DNA of 64,000 nt from Streptomyces capillispiralis (GCF_007829875.1 NZ_VIWV01000001.1:4062501-4126500), one strand, 5' to 3'. Counted from the first letter of the stretch, positions 1 through 8,948 are shown. The notes: a model not told the origin generated them from the sequence alone. Numbers and translations: made by a program.

Positions 1-361
1 CTACGGCAGCGGGGGCGCGCGCTGGGCGAACCGGCACACCGGGCAGGACTTCGCGGTGCCGATCGGGACGCCGGTGCGGGCGGTGGGCACCGGGGAGGTG
101 GTGAAGGTGTCCTGCGGCGGGCCCTTCGGCATCGAGGTCGTGCTCCGGCACGCGGGCGGCTACTACACCCAGTACGCCCACCTCGCCTCCGTCGCCGTCG
201 ACCAGGGCGAGCGGGTCTCGCCCGGGCAGTGGATCGGTCAGTCCGGCACCAGCGGGAACTCCACGGGCCCGCACCTGCACTTCGAGGTGCGGGTCACGCC
301 GGAGATGGGGTCGGCGGTGAACCCGGTGCCGTGGCTGGCCCGGCGCGGGGTGCCCCTCTGA
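1..361 (+). CDS. M23 family metallopeptidase, C-terminal part
   Basis: The reading frame is open from base 2 to a TGA at 359-361, so this is the last ~119 residues of a gene that starts before the window. The LytM/M23 zinc site is visible: HTGQDF gives the first His and the Asp, and HLHFEV gives the HxH motif near the end. The family cleaves peptidoglycan cross-links outside the membrane. The domain ends about 20 residues after HxH, which is usual. Any N-terminal signal or linker is out of view, so hydrolase activity is inferred from the motifs. Confidence 0.9.
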   Translation, partial: YGSGGARWANRHTGQDFAVPIGTPVRAVGTGEVVKVSCGGPFGIEVVLRHAGGYYTQYAHLASVAVDQGERVSPGQWIGQSGTSGNSTGPHLHFEVRVTPEMGSAVNPVPWLARRGVPL

Positions 362-419
362 GCGGCCGGGCCCTGTCGTGCACGGCGGCGCGCGGCAGAC
401 GGGAGTGCGAGGGCGGGGC

Positions 420-1289
420 CTAGCGCCGCTCGTCCAGCAGCCGCTCGATCACCACGGCCACCCCGTCGTCGTTGTTGGCTACCGTGCGGCCCGAGGCGGC
501 GGCGACCACGTCCGGGTGGGCGTTGCCCATCGCGTAGGAGCGGCCGGCCCAGGTCAGCATCTCGACGTCGTTCGGCATGTCACCGAACGCGACGACCTCC
601 TCGTGCGAGATGCCGCGCTCGGCGCAGCACAGGGCCAGGGTGCTGGCCTTGGAGACACTGGGTCCGCTGATCTCCAGCAGGGCGCTGGGGCTGGAACGGG
701 TGACGTTGGCGCGGTCGCCGATGGCGAGCCGGGCCAGGGTGAGGAAGGCGTCGGGGTCGAGCTCGGGGTGGTAGGCGAGGATCTTGAGCACCGGTTCGCC
801 GGCGGTGTGGGAGTCCGGGGCCAGCAGGTCCTCGGCGGGCGCGAGCGAGTCCGGGACCTCCACGTGCAGCTTGGGGTAGGCGGGCTCCTGGTTGAAGCCG
901 AAGGTCTGCTCGACGGCGTACACCGTGCCCGGTGCGGCCTCGCGCAGCAGCCGTACGGCGTCGAGCGCGTTCTCCCGGGCCAGCTCGCGGACCTTGACGA
1001 AGCGGTGCGCGCCGGGGCCGCCGTGCAGGTCGACCACGGCGGCGCCGTTGCCGCAGATGGCGAGGCCGTGGCCGTGGACGTGGTCGCTGACGACGTCCAT
1101 CCAGCGGGCCGGGCGGCCGGTGACGAAGAAGACCTCGATGCCCGCCTCCTCGGCGGCGGCCAGCGCGGCGATCGTGCGCGGGGACACCGACTTGTCGTCG
1201 CGCAGCAGGGTGCCGTCGAGGTCGGTGGCGATGAGGCGCGGTGGGGTGGTGGCTGCCGGGGTCTCGGGCTGTCGGGTCGCTGAGGTCAC
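420..1289 (-). CDS. Cof-type HAD-superfamily phosphatase
   Basis: About 289 residues. Motif I is DLDGTLLRDD near residue 22, with both catalytic Asp residues; motif IV is FGDMPNDVEML near residue 230, ending in the acidic pair that binds Mg2+. The length and the large cap between the motifs place it in the Cof (type IIB) subfamily, which dephosphorylates small sugar phosphates or cofactors in the cytoplasm. The substrate cannot be read from sequence. I chose the GTG at 1289; an in-frame ATG lies at 1307. A paralogue lies at 9274-10086 with the same DLDGTLLRDD start, so the window carries two copies. Confidence 0.85.
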   Translation of the reverse strand: MTSATRQPETPAATTPPRLIATDLDGTLLRDDKSVSPRTIAALAAAEEAGIEVFFVTGRPARWMDVVSDHVHGHGLAICGNGAAVVDLHGGPGAHRFVKVRELARENALDAVRLLREAAPGTVYAVEQTFGFNQEPAYPKLHVEVPDSLAPAEDLLAPDSHTAGEPVLKILAYHPELDPDAFLTLARLAIGDRANVTRSSPSALLEISGPSVSKASTLALCCAERGISHEEVVAFGDMPNDVEMLTWAGRSYAMGNAHPDVVAAASGRTVANNDDGVAVVIERLLDERR

Positions 1290-1406
1290 CCGGCCATTGT
1301 CCCGCATATGCCTGCACGGCCGTGCGGGAGTCCGCACATCTGAGTGGTAACCGCTGTCACAGTCGCCCTTCCGCGCTCCTCGGTGACGGCCGGAGAGGAG
1401 GCGCGG

Positions 1407-2309
1407 TCACCGGAGCTGTGCCGGGGCCTCCATGGCGATCCGTTCGAAGACCTTCTGGTCGGCGGCGAAGTCGGAGTCCGGGATGGGCCAGTGGATCACG
1501 ATCTCGGTGAACCCCAGCTCCGCGTGACGGCCCGCGAAGTCGACGAAGGCGTCCAGGGACTCCAGCGGGCGGCCGCGGTCCGGAGTGAAGCCGGTGAGCA
1601 GGATCCGGTCCAGTTCCGTGACGTCCCGGCCGAGCTCGGCGCAGGCGTCGGCCAGTCGTTCCGTCTGGCCGCGCAGGGCGTGAACCGACTGTTCGGGTGT
1701 GCCGTTCTCGTACAGCTTCGGGTCGCCCGTCGTCACCCACGCCTGCCCGTGCCGTGCCGCGAGCCGCAGCCCGCGCGGCCCGGTGGCGGCCACGGCGAAG
1801 GGCAGCCGGGGGCGCTGCACACAGCCCGGAATGTTGCGCGCCTCGTGCGCGGCGTAGAAGTCGCCCTCGTACGACACCGCGTCCTCGGTGAGCAGCCGGT
1901 CCAGCAGCGGTACGAACTCGGCGAAGCGGTCGGCGCGCTCGCGCGGGGTCCACGGCTCCTGGCCGAGCGCGGTGGCGTCGAAGCCGGTGCCGCCCGCGCC
2001 GATGCCGAGCGTGACGCGCCCGCCGGAGATGTCGTCCAGGGAGATGAGCTCCTTGGCGAGCGTGACCGGATGCCGGAAGTTCGGCGAGGTCACGAGGGTG
2101 CCCAGGCGCATCCGGTCGGTGACGGCCGCCGCGGCGGTCAGGGTCGGCATCGCGCCGAACCACGGGCCGTCCCGGAAACTGCGCCACGACAGATGGTCGT
2201 AGGTGTATCCCGTGTGGAAGCCGAGTTCCTCGGCGCGCACCCATGCCGCACGGCTGCCTTCGTGCCAGCGGCGATACGGGAGGATCACGGTGCTCAGGCG
2301 CAGGCTCAT
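1407..2309 (-). CDS. LLM class F420/flavin-dependent oxidoreductase
   Basis: 300 residues from the ATG at 2309. The N-terminal strand (LSTVILPYRRW), the TYDHLSW segment, the SPNFRHPVTLAKELISLDDISGGR stretch (split here as SPNFRHP then DDISGGR) and the GIGAGGTGFD loop are typical of luciferase-like monooxygenases, an (alpha/beta)8 fold. In actinomycetes many of these use coenzyme F420 rather than FMN. Electron carrier and substrate are unknown. The gene is alone between two others on the same strand, and a parS site lies 27 bp upstream of its start. Confidence 0.85.
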   Translation of the reverse strand: MSLRLSTVILPYRRWHEGSRAAWVRAEELGFHTGYTYDHLSWRSFRDGPWFGAMPTLTAAAAVTDRMRLGTLVTSPNFRHPVTLAKELISLDDISGGRVTLGIGAGGTGFDATALGQEPWTPRERADRFAEFVPLLDRLLTEDAVSYEGDFYAAHEARNIPGCVQRPRLPFAVAATGPRGLRLAARHGQAWVTTGDPKLYENGTPEQSVHALRGQTERLADACAELGRDVTELDRILLTGFTPDRGRPLESLDAFVDFAGRHAELGFTEIVIHWPIPDSDFAADQKVFERIAMEAPAQLR

Positions 2310-2335
2310 ACCACCGAGCCTATGCGCCGCCACGG

Positions 2336-2349
2336 GTTTCACGTGAAAC
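2336..2349. promoter_or_regulatory. parS centromere-like site
   Basis: The 14-bp palindrome GTTTCACGTGAAAC is a perfect match to the Streptomyces/Bacillus ParB binding site. It lies between the LLM oxidoreductase and kptA. In Streptomyces these sites cluster around oriC and nucleate the ParB complexes that organise the multigenomic aerial hyphae for segregation. A second perfect copy is at 13976-13989. Confidence 0.93.
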
Positions 2350-2412
2350 GAGCGCCGCCCGCGCGGAGGGTGGCGACGGCGGCCTCGGGCGCTGGTCGGC
2401 GGCGTGGGGGGT

Positions 2413-2961
2413 TCAGCCGCTTCCCGGGAACCGCAGATACCGGCTGGGCACGGCCCGGGTCAGCCACACGCCGTTCGCACTCACGTGGAAGACATGGCCG
2501 TCCCGGTGCATGGCCGCCGCGTCCACGGACAGCACGACCGGCCGGCCCCGGCGGGCACCGACCCGGGCCGCCGTCTCGCGGTCGGCGGAGAGGTGCACGT
2601 CGTGCCGGTTCATCGGCCGCAGCCCCTCCGCACGGATGGCGTCCAGGGAGCGGGCGACGGTGCCGTGGTACAGGTACGGCGGCGGGGTGGCCGTGGGCAG
2701 TCCGAGGTCCACCTCGACACTGTGGCCCTGGCTGGCGCGGATCCGGGTGCCCTCGACGGCGAAGCGCCGCTTGTCGTTGGTGGCGACCACATGGTCCAGC
2801 TCCTCCCGGGTGAACCGGAAGCCATGCGCGGACGCCGCGGCGATCAGCGTGCCGATCTCGACCCAGCCGCCTTCGTCGAGCGTGAGCCCGATCCGCTCGG
2901 GCTGATGGCGCAGATGCTTGGCGAGGTACTTCGACACCTTCACAGTGCGTCGTTCGTCCAT
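2413..2961 (-). CDS. kptA: RNA 2'-phosphotransferase (Tpt1/KptA family)
   Basis: 182 residues from ATG 2961. Conserved blocks are visible in order: KVSKYLAKHLRHQPERIGL near the start, YLYHGT in the middle, RHDVHLSAD, and a C-terminal VFHVSANGVWLT. These hold the Arg-His-Arg-Arg set that binds the 2'-phosphate and NAD+. Tpt1/KptA enzymes transfer an RNA 2'-phosphate to NAD+, giving ADP-ribose 1'',2''-cyclic phosphate. Bacteria lack the yeast-type splicing that makes this phosphate, so the bacterial role is open. I see no RNA ligase gene beside it. A longer frame upstream (to 3045) crosses DnaA boxes and is not used. Confidence 0.92.
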   Translation of the reverse strand: MDERRTVKVSKYLAKHLRHQPERIGLTLDEGGWVEIGTLIAAASAHGFRFTREELDHVVATNDKRRFAVEGTRIRASQGHSVEVDLGLPTATPPPYLYHGTVARSLDAIRAEGLRPMNRHDVHLSADRETAARVGARRGRPVVLSVDAAAMHRDGHVFHVSANGVWLTRAVPSRYLRFPGSG

Positions 2962-3017
2962 CCGGTCAGCCTGCCAGGAGAGACGCGTATCACGCGATCC
3001 GTTTCGCTGCGGAGGTT

Positions 3018-3071
3018 TGATCCACAGCCAAGTGCAGTTATCCACAGCGGAATTGGAGATTCTGTGGACAA
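3018..3071. promoter_or_regulatory. DnaA-box group upstream of kptA
   Basis: The kptA/SDR intergenic region (2962-3091) holds TTATCCACA at 3038-3046, its near match TGATCCACA at 3018-3026, and TGTGGACAA (reverse of TTGTCCACA) at 3063-3071. TTGTCCACA is the preferred Streptomyces DnaA box. Three boxes in 54 bp are not explained by any gene here. They may titrate DnaA or give DnaA control of one of the flanking genes; both are inference. Confidence 0.7.
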
Positions 3072-3091
3072 CCGCGCCTCCACGGAGGCCC

Positions 3092-4885
3092 TCACACCGG
3101 CGGCTTCACCCGCGCGATCCTCCGCAGCGCCCCCGGCATCCACCGCGACAGCGCGTACGCCGCCCGCGCCTCCGGAGTGACCGGCACCACCGCCTCGTCG
3201 CGCGCCACCGCCCGCAGGATCGCGGCGGCGACCTTCTCCGGGGGATAGTCGCGCAGCCCGTAGAGGCGGGCCGCACGCTTCCGCAGGCGCCGCTCCTCCT
3301 CGGCGTCCGCCCCCGCGAACCGCGCGGTAGAGGTGATGCCGGTGTTGACGAACCCGGGGCAGACCGCCGTCACGCCGATCCCCTGCCCGGCCAGCTCGGC
3401 GCGCAGGCACTCGCTCAGCATCAGTACCGCCGCCTTGGAGGTGCCGTAGGCGGGCAGCGCCCTGGACGGCTGGAACGCCGCCGCCGAGGCGACGTTGACG
3501 ATGTGGCCGCCCTGTCCCCGCTCGGTCATCCGGCTCCCGAAGAGCCGGCAGCCGTGGATCACACCCCACAGGTTGACGTCGAGGACCCGCTTCCAGTCCT
3601 CCGGGGTGGTGTCGAAGAAGGAGCCGCCCAGCCCGACACCGGCGTTGTTCACCAGGACGTCCACCACGCCGTACGCGCTGGTGACCCGCTCGGCGAGCTT
3701 CTCCATGGCCTCTTCGTCGGAGACGTCCGCCGTCTCGGCCCATGCCGCCGCCGCACCGCGCCGACGGGCCTCCTCGGCCGTGCGGGCCGCGGCCTCCGCG
3801 TCCCGGTCGACCGCCAGCACCCGCGCGCCCGTCTCGGCGAAGGCGAGTGCCGTGGCCCGCCCGATGCCGCCGCCCGCCCCGGTGACCAGCACCAGCTGCC
3901 CGCCGAAGCGGTCGGCGTACTGCTTCGGAGCCGTCGGCTCCGGCTGCCCGGCCTCCACGGACGTCACGAAGTCGGCGATCCAGGTGACCAGGTGGTCCGG
4001 GCGGGTGCGCGGCACCCAGTGCTGGGCGTTCAGCGTCCGCCGGGTCAGCCGCGGAGCCCACGCCTCCAGTCCGTCGTGGAGCCGCTCCGAGAGGAACGCG
4101 TCCCCCGAGGGGACGATGAGCTGCACGGGCGCGTGCGCGTAGGCGTCCGTGCGCGGGCTGCGCAGCCGGCGCCGCACGTTGTCCCGGTAGAGCCAGGCCC
4201 CGTGGGCCGCGTCGGACGGCAGGGAGGGCGTCGGGTAGTCACCCCCGGGCACCTTCTCGACGCGCTCCAGGATCCGCGGCCAGACCCTGCCCAGCGGCCC
4301 GCGCCAGGCGAGCTCGGGCAGCACGGGCGTGTGCAGCAGGTACACGTACCAGGACTTGGCGCCCTGGCCCAGCACCTGGCCGACCCGGCGCGGGGTCGGC
4401 CGCTTCAGGCGGCTGTTGATCCAGTGCCCGAGGTGGTCGAGCGAGGGCCCCGACATCGAGGTGAAGGAGGCGATCCGCCCCGCGGCGCGGTCGACCGTGA
4501 CGAACTCCCAGGACTGCACCGAGCCCCAGTCGTGGCCCACCAGGTGCACCGGCCGGTCCGGGCTGACCGCGTCCGCGACGGCCAGGAAGTCGTCGGTCAG
4601 CTTCTCCAGGGTGAACCCGCCGCGCAGCGGCCGCGGCGCCGTGGAGCGTCCGTGGCCCCGGACGTCGTAGGCCACCACGTGGAAGCGTTCGGCGAGGCGC
4701 GGCGCGACCTCGGACCACACCTCCTTGCTGTCCGGGTAGCCGTGCACCAGGACGACCGTCGGCCGCCCGGGGTCGCCCAGCTCGGCCACGCACAGCTCGA
4801 CCCCGCCCGTGCGCACCCGGCGCTCCCGCGCGCCCTCGATCCCCGTCACACCGGCGAATCTCGCAGTCGTTAGAGAGTTCGTCAA
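3092..4885 (-). CDS. alpha/beta-hydrolase–SDR fusion oxidoreductase
   Basis: 597 residues in two domains. Residues ~25-300 are an alpha/beta hydrolase: HGYPDS oxyanion loop, then GHDWGS with the position usually held by the nucleophile occupied by Asp, as in epoxide-hydrolase-like folds. Residues ~320-590 are a short-chain dehydrogenase: VTGAGGGIGRA nucleotide-binding glycines, NNAGVG, the active-site Ser in NVASAAA and YGTSKAA with the YxxxK pair. This two-domain arrangement recurs in actinobacteria. Fusion suggests one enzyme handles the product of the other, for example a hydrolysed ester then an oxidised alcohol, but substrates are unknown. It ends 15 bp before the divergent ABC region. 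Confidence 0.88.
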   Translation of the reverse strand: MTNSLTTARFAGVTGIEGARERRVRTGGVELCVAELGDPGRPTVVLVHGYPDSKEVWSEVAPRLAERFHVVAYDVRGHGRSTAPRPLRGGFTLEKLTDDFLAVADAVSPDRPVHLVGHDWGSVQSWEFVTVDRAAGRIASFTSMSGPSLDHLGHWINSRLKRPTPRRVGQVLGQGAKSWYVYLLHTPVLPELAWRGPLGRVWPRILERVEKVPGGDYPTPSLPSDAAHGAWLYRDNVRRRLRSPRTDAYAHAPVQLIVPSGDAFLSERLHDGLEAWAPRLTRRTLNAQHWVPRTRPDHLVTWIADFVTSVEAGQPEPTAPKQYADRFGGQLVLVTGAGGGIGRATALAFAETGARVLAVDRDAEAAARTAEEARRRGAAAAWAETADVSDEEAMEKLAERVTSAYGVVDVLVNNAGVGLGGSFFDTTPEDWKRVLDVNLWGVIHGCRLFGSRMTERGQGGHIVNVASAAAFQPSRALPAYGTSKAAVLMLSECLRAELAGQGIGVTAVCPGFVNTGITSTARFAGADAEEERRLRKRAARLYGLRDYPPEKVAAAILRAVARDEAVVPVTPEARAAYALSRWMPGALRRIARVKPPV

Positions 4886-5013
4886 TAGCGCCCCACGGCG
4901 TGTGGGTAACTCTCAGGCACGGTCCCCCTACGGGCCCGTACGACTCCAGGGGGACGCCAAGACGGCTCTCCGGTCTGACGACCGCAGTGGTACGGGTCAC
5001 TACCGTCGACGAC

Positions 5014-6000
5014 GTGACTGTGATCGTGACCGAAAGCCTGAGCAAGCGGTTCCCCAGGGTGACCGCTCTTGACCGGCTCTCCGTGGACGTCGGGCCCGGT
5101 GTGACCGGACTCGTCGGAGCCAATGGAGCCGGCAAGTCCACACTGATCAAGATCCTTCTGGGTCTGTCCCCCGCCACCGAGGGCCGCGCCGAAGTGCTCG
5201 GCCTCGACGTCGCCACCAAGGGCGCCGCCATCCGCGAACGCGTCGGCTACATGCCCGAACACGACTGCCTGCCGCCGGACGTCTCGGCCACCGAGTTCGT
5301 CGTCCACATGGCACGCATGTCCGGCCTGCCGCCCACCGCCGCGCGGGAGCGCACCGCGGACACCCTGCGCCACGTCGGCCTGTACGAGGAGCGCTACCGC
5401 CCCATCGGCGGCTACTCGACCGGCATGAAGCAGCGCGTGAAGCTCGCGCAGGCCCTGGTGCACGACCCGCAGCTGGTCTTCCTGGACGAGCCGACCAACG
5501 GCCTCGACCCGGTCGGCCGCGACGAGATGCTCGGCCTGATCCGCCGCATTTACACCGACTTCGGCATCTCCGTCCTGGTCACCTCGCACCTGCTCGGCGA
5601 ACTGGAGCGCACCTGCGACCACGTCGTCGTCGTCGACGGCGGCAAGCTGCTGCGCTCCAGCTCCACCACCGACTTCACCCAGACCACCACCACCCTCGCC
5701 ATCGAGGTCACCGACACCGACGAGCACCCGGACGGCACCCGCGCGGTGCGCGACGCGCTGCACGCGCGCGGGGTGACCGTCCAGGACGGCAGCGGACTGC
5801 CGGGCGCCGGACACATCCTGCTGCTCACCGCACAGGGCGAGGAGACCTACGACCTGGTCCGGGACGTCATCGCGGACCTCGGCCTCGGCCTGGTCCGCAT
5901 GGAACAGCGCCGGCACCACATCTCCGAGGTCTTCACGAACGACTCGGACGGCGAAGAGAACAACCAGCAGCCGAAGGAGGCGGTCGGCCATGGCAGCTGA
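5014..6000 (+). CDS. ABC transporter ATP-binding protein
   Basis: About 328 residues from the GTG at 5014. Walker A is GANGAGKST, the Q-loop region follows, the signature is YSTGMKQRVKLAQAL, and Walker B is LVFLDEPTNGLDP. The C-terminal ~110 residues after the nucleotide-binding domain are typical of ABC-2 export ATPases. Upstream in-frame starts reach 4900 but that stretch reads like a leader, so I prefer 5014 (GTG 5020 is also possible). It overlaps the permease gene by 11 bp (5990-6000), so the two are translationally coupled. It powers the permease encoded next; the substrate is not evident. Confidence 0.88.
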   Translation: MTVIVTESLSKRFPRVTALDRLSVDVGPGVTGLVGANGAGKSTLIKILLGLSPATEGRAEVLGLDVATKGAAIRERVGYMPEHDCLPPDVSATEFVVHMARMSGLPPTAARERTADTLRHVGLYEERYRPIGGYSTGMKQRVKLAQALVHDPQLVFLDEPTNGLDPVGRDEMLGLIRRIYTDFGISVLVTSHLLGELERTCDHVVVVDGGKLLRSSSTTDFTQTTTTLAIEVTDTDEHPDGTRAVRDALHARGVTVQDGSGLPGAGHILLLTAQGEETYDLVRDVIADLGLGLVRMEQRRHHISEVFTNDSDGEENNQQPKEAVGHGS

Positions 6001-6904
6001 GCAGTCCGTGCGGACACCGGTCACGGCATCGGGTGACACCCGTATCCACAACATCGGCTACCGCTCCTACGACGGCCCCCGCCTCGGCCGCGCCTACGCC
6101 AGGCTGTCGCTGTACTCGCAGTCCCTGCGCGGCTCCTACGGCCTCGGCCGCTCGGTGAAGTCCAAGGTCCTGCCCATGCTGCTGTTCGTGGTGATGTGCG
6201 TGCCCGCCGCCATCATGGTGGCCGTCGCCGTCGCGACGAAGGCCAAGGACCTGCCCGTCGACTACACCCGCTACGCGATCGTCATGCAGGCCGTCATCAG
6301 CCTGTACGTCGCCTCGCAGGCGCCCCAGTCCGTCTCGCGCGACCTGCGCTTCAAGACCGTGCCGCTGTACTTCTCGCGGCCCATCGAGACGGCCGACTAC
6401 GTGCGCGCCAAGTTCGCGGCGCTCGCCTCCGCCCTGTTCATCCTCACCGCGGCGCCCCTGCTGGTGCTGTACGTCGGCGCGCTGCTGGCGAAGCTCGACT
6501 TCTCCGACCAGACCAAGGGATTCGCGCAGGGGCTGGTCTCCGTGGCACTGCTCTCGCTGCTCTTCGCCGGCGTCGGCCTGGTCATCGCGTCGGTCACCCC
6601 GCGCCGCGGCTTCGGCATCGCGGCCGTGATCGCCGTTCTGACCATCTCCTACGGCGCGGTCTCCACGCTCCAGGCGATCGCGGAGGTGCAGAACAGCGGC
6701 GACGGCATCGCCTGGATCGGCCTGTTCTCGCCGATCACCCTCATCGACGGCGTGCAGTCCGCCTTCCTGGGCGCGACCTCCGCCTTCCCGGGCGGCGTCG
6801 GCCCGAGCAACGCCGAGGGCGTCGTCTACGTCCTGTTCAGCCTCGGCCTGATCGCCGCGAGCTACGCCCTCCTGGTGCGCCGCTACAAGAAGGTGGGCCT
6901 GTGA
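5990..6904 (+). CDS. ABC-2 type transporter permease
   Basis: 304 residues with a soluble N-terminus (~60 residues, including the YRSYDGPRLGR motif seen in actinobacterial ABC-2 permeases) followed by about six hydrophobic segments, the first near residues 65-80. It has no Walker motifs. The start overlaps the ATPase gene. It forms the membrane channel of the first ATPase–permease pair of this four-gene set. Confidence 0.88.
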   Translation: MAAEQSVRTPVTASGDTRIHNIGYRSYDGPRLGRAYARLSLYSQSLRGSYGLGRSVKSKVLPMLLFVVMCVPAAIMVAVAVATKAKDLPVDYTRYAIVMQAVISLYVASQAPQSVSRDLRFKTVPLYFSRPIETADYVRAKFAALASALFILTAAPLLVLYVGALLAKLDFSDQTKGFAQGLVSVALLSLLFAGVGLVIASVTPRRGFGIAAVIAVLTISYGAVSTLQAIAEVQNSGDGIAWIGLFSPITLIDGVQSAFLGATSAFPGGVGPSNAEGVVYVLFSLGLIAASYALLVRRYKKVGL

Positions 6905-6953
6905 CCACGCACCCGTCCCCCGCCACCACCCTTCCAAGGAATGGGCCGCGCCC

Positions 6954-7865
6954 GTGAGCACTCTCTCCATCGACCACGTCTCCCGCTGGTTCGGCAACGT
7001 GGTCGCCGTCAACGACGTCACCATGACCATCGGCCCCGGCGTCACCGGCCTGCTCGGCCCCAACGGCGCCGGCAAGTCCACCCTCATCAACATGATGGGC
7101 GGCTTCCTCGCCCCCTCCACCGGCACCGTCACCCTCGACGGACAGCAGGTCTGGCGCAACGAGGCCATCTACCGGCACATCGGCATCGTCCCCGAGCGCG
7201 AGGCGATGTACGACTTCCTCACCGGCCGCGAGTTCGTCCTCGCCAACGCCGAACTGCACGGCCTCGGCGCCAAGGCCGCCCAGCAGGCCCTGGCCACGGT
7301 CGAGATGGAGTACGCGCAGGACCGCAAGATCGCCACCTACTCCAAGGGCATGCGGCAGCGCGTCAAGATGGCGTCCGCGCTGGTCCACCAGCCGACCCTG
7401 CTCCTGCTGGACGAGCCCTTCAACGGCATGGACCCGCGCCAGCGCATGCAGCTGATGGACCTGCTGCGGCGCATGGGCGACGAGGGCCGCACCGTGCTCT
7501 TCTCCTCCCACATCCTCGAAGAGGTCGAGCAGCTCGCCTGGCACATCGAGGTCGTCGTCGCCGGACGGCACGCCGCCAGCGGCGACTTCCGCAGGATCCG
7601 CCGCCTGATGACAGACCGCCCGCACCGCTACCTGGTGCGCTCCAGCGACGACCGCGCCCTCGCCGCCGCGCTCATCGCGGACCCGTCGACATCTGGCATC
7701 GAGGTCGACCACGCCGAGGGCGCGCTGCTCATCCAGGCCGTCGACTTCGGCCGCTTCACGGCCCTGCTGCCCAAGGTCGCCCGCGACCACGGCATCCGGC
7801 TGCTCACGGTCTCGCCGTCCGACGAGTCCCTCGAGTCCGTCTTCTCGTATCTCGTCGCCGCGTAG
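6954..7865 (+). CDS. ABC transporter ATP-binding protein
   Basis: 303 residues. Walker A is GPNGAGKST, the signature is YSKGMRQRVKMASAL, and Walker B is LLLLDEPFNGMDP. The C-terminal tail is shorter than in the first ATPase. The start is the GTG at 6954 with AAGGA at 6936-6940; an ATG at 6941 is out of frame. It is the second ATPase of the set, 49 bp after the first permease, and probably pairs with the permease at 7876. Both subunit types are duplicated, so the set may work as two exporters or one heteromeric complex. Confidence 0.88.
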   Translation: MSTLSIDHVSRWFGNVVAVNDVTMTIGPGVTGLLGPNGAGKSTLINMMGGFLAPSTGTVTLDGQQVWRNEAIYRHIGIVPEREAMYDFLTGREFVLANAELHGLGAKAAQQALATVEMEYAQDRKIATYSKGMRQRVKMASALVHQPTLLLLDEPFNGMDPRQRMQLMDLLRRMGDEGRTVLFSSHILEEVEQLAWHIEVVVAGRHAASGDFRRIRRLMTDRPHRYLVRSSDDRALAAALIADPSTSGIEVDHAEGALLIQAVDFGRFTALLPKVARDHGIRLLTVSPSDESLESVFSYLVAA

Positions 7866-7875
7866 GAGGCCGAAG

Positions 7876-8595
7876 ATGTACGACCCCACAGTCGCCCGGC
7901 TCACCTACCGGGCCCTGCTCGGCCGCCGCCGGGCCCTCATCCTGGGCGCCCTGCCCCTGCTGCTGATCGCGATCTCCCTGGCGGTACGCGCCCTCAGTGG
8001 CGCCGACGACCAGACCGCGGCCGACGTCCTCGGCGGGTTCGCGCTCGCCACCATGGTGCCGATCATCGGCGTCATCGCGGGCACCGGCGCGATCGGTCCC
8101 GAGATCGACGACGGCTCGGTGGTGTACCTGCTGTCCAAGCCGGTCAAGCGGCCCACGATCATCTTCACCAAGCTGATCGTCGCCGTCGCCGTCACCATGG
8201 TGTTCTCCGCGGTGCCCACCCTGATCGCGGGCCTCGTCCTCAACGGCAACGGCCAGCAGGTCGCCGTCGCCTACACCGTGGCCGCGCTGGTCGCCTCCAT
8301 CGCGTACGCGGCGCTGTTCCTGCTGTTCGGCACGGTCTCGCGGCACGCGGTGGTGTTCGGCCTGGTCTACGCGCTGGTCTGGGAGGCGCTGTTCGGCTCC
8401 CTGGTGCCCGGCGCGCGCACGCTGAGCATCCAGCAGTGGTCGCTGGCGGTGGCGCAGAAGGTCTCCGGCGGCGACCTGGTCACCTCGGACGTCGGCCTGA
8501 CGACGGCGACGGTCCTGCTGGCGGCGGTCACCGTCCTGGCCACCTGGTACGCGGGCCAGAGGCTGCGCACGCTGACGCTCGCCGGGGAGGAGTGA
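7876..8595 (+). CDS. ABC-2 type transporter permease
   Basis: 239 residues, mostly hydrophobic, with about six membrane segments beginning at residue ~18. A strong AGGAGG ribosome site lies at 7864-7869, overlapping the stop of the preceding ATPase. The GPEIDDGSVVYLLSKPV loop after the second segment is a common feature of ABC-2 permeases that pair with NosF-like ATPases. It is the last gene of the transporter operon. Confidence 0.87.
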   Translation: MYDPTVARLTYRALLGRRRALILGALPLLLIAISLAVRALSGADDQTAADVLGGFALATMVPIIGVIAGTGAIGPEIDDGSVVYLLSKPVKRPTIIFTKLIVAVAVTMVFSAVPTLIAGLVLNGNGQQVAVAYTVAALVASIAYAALFLLFGTVSRHAVVFGLVYALVWEALFGSLVPGARTLSIQQWSLAVAQKVSGGDLVTSDVGLTTATVLLAAVTVLATWYAGQRLRTLTLAGEE

Positions 8596-8670
8596 CAACG
8601 GCGGGCTCTTGACGGGGACTTCACGTCGGCCGCGGCCCACTGGGCGAACGGGGACGGACCTCGCGATCCG

Positions 8671-8719
8671 ACGGGAGGGCGTCGATGGCGGACTCCCACG
8701 GGAGGGCGTCGATGGCGGC
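8671..8719 (+). repeat. 21-bp direct repeat carrying an RBS and a start codon
   Basis: An identical 21-bp unit occurs at 8671-8691 and 8699-8719, 28 bp apart. Each unit holds GGGAGGG followed six bases later by ATGGCGG, so the small gene here has two complete in-frame initiation signals. Confidence 0.9.
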
Positions 8720-8948
8720 CGAGGAAGACGGCCGACGCGGTACGGACGACGGCGAGGGCGGGGACGGGCCGGTCCTGGACGAGGACGTCAGCCGCGCGGC
8801 CGAGACCGCCGAACCGTCCGCCCGGGCCCGCATGCCGGCCGAGCGCCGGCGCCGCGAGGGACCGGAGCCGCAGCCCCGGCGCTCGGACGAACCTCCCGTC
8901 GGCTGGTTCTTCGGCACCTCCCGCCGACGCGGATGGCGGCGCCGCTGA
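8685..8948 (+). CDS. small charged hypothetical protein
   Basis: 87 residues from ATG 8685, or 78 from the ATG at 8712; each start has its own GGGAGGG ribosome site because of a 21-bp duplication. The protein has no membrane segment. It is acidic at the N-terminus, rich in Arg/Glu/Pro in the middle, and ends in a short aromatic-basic tail (GWFFGTSRRRGWRRR). I do not recognise the family. Codon bias fits coding, but the short length and skewed composition leave doubt. Confidence 0.5.
   Translation: MADSHGRASMAAEEDGRRGTDDGEGGDGPVLDEDVSRAAETAEPSARARMPAERRRREGPEPQPRRSDEPPVGWFFGTSRRRGWRRR

Noticed and set aside
3092..4885. Frameshift joining two separate genes (hydrolase and SDR)
   Set aside because: One continuous frame with a sensible linker; this two-domain form is known in actinobacteria.
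5990..8595. Ribosomally made peptide cluster around the ABC genes
   Set aside because: No precursor-like small gene or modification enzyme is next to the transporter operon.
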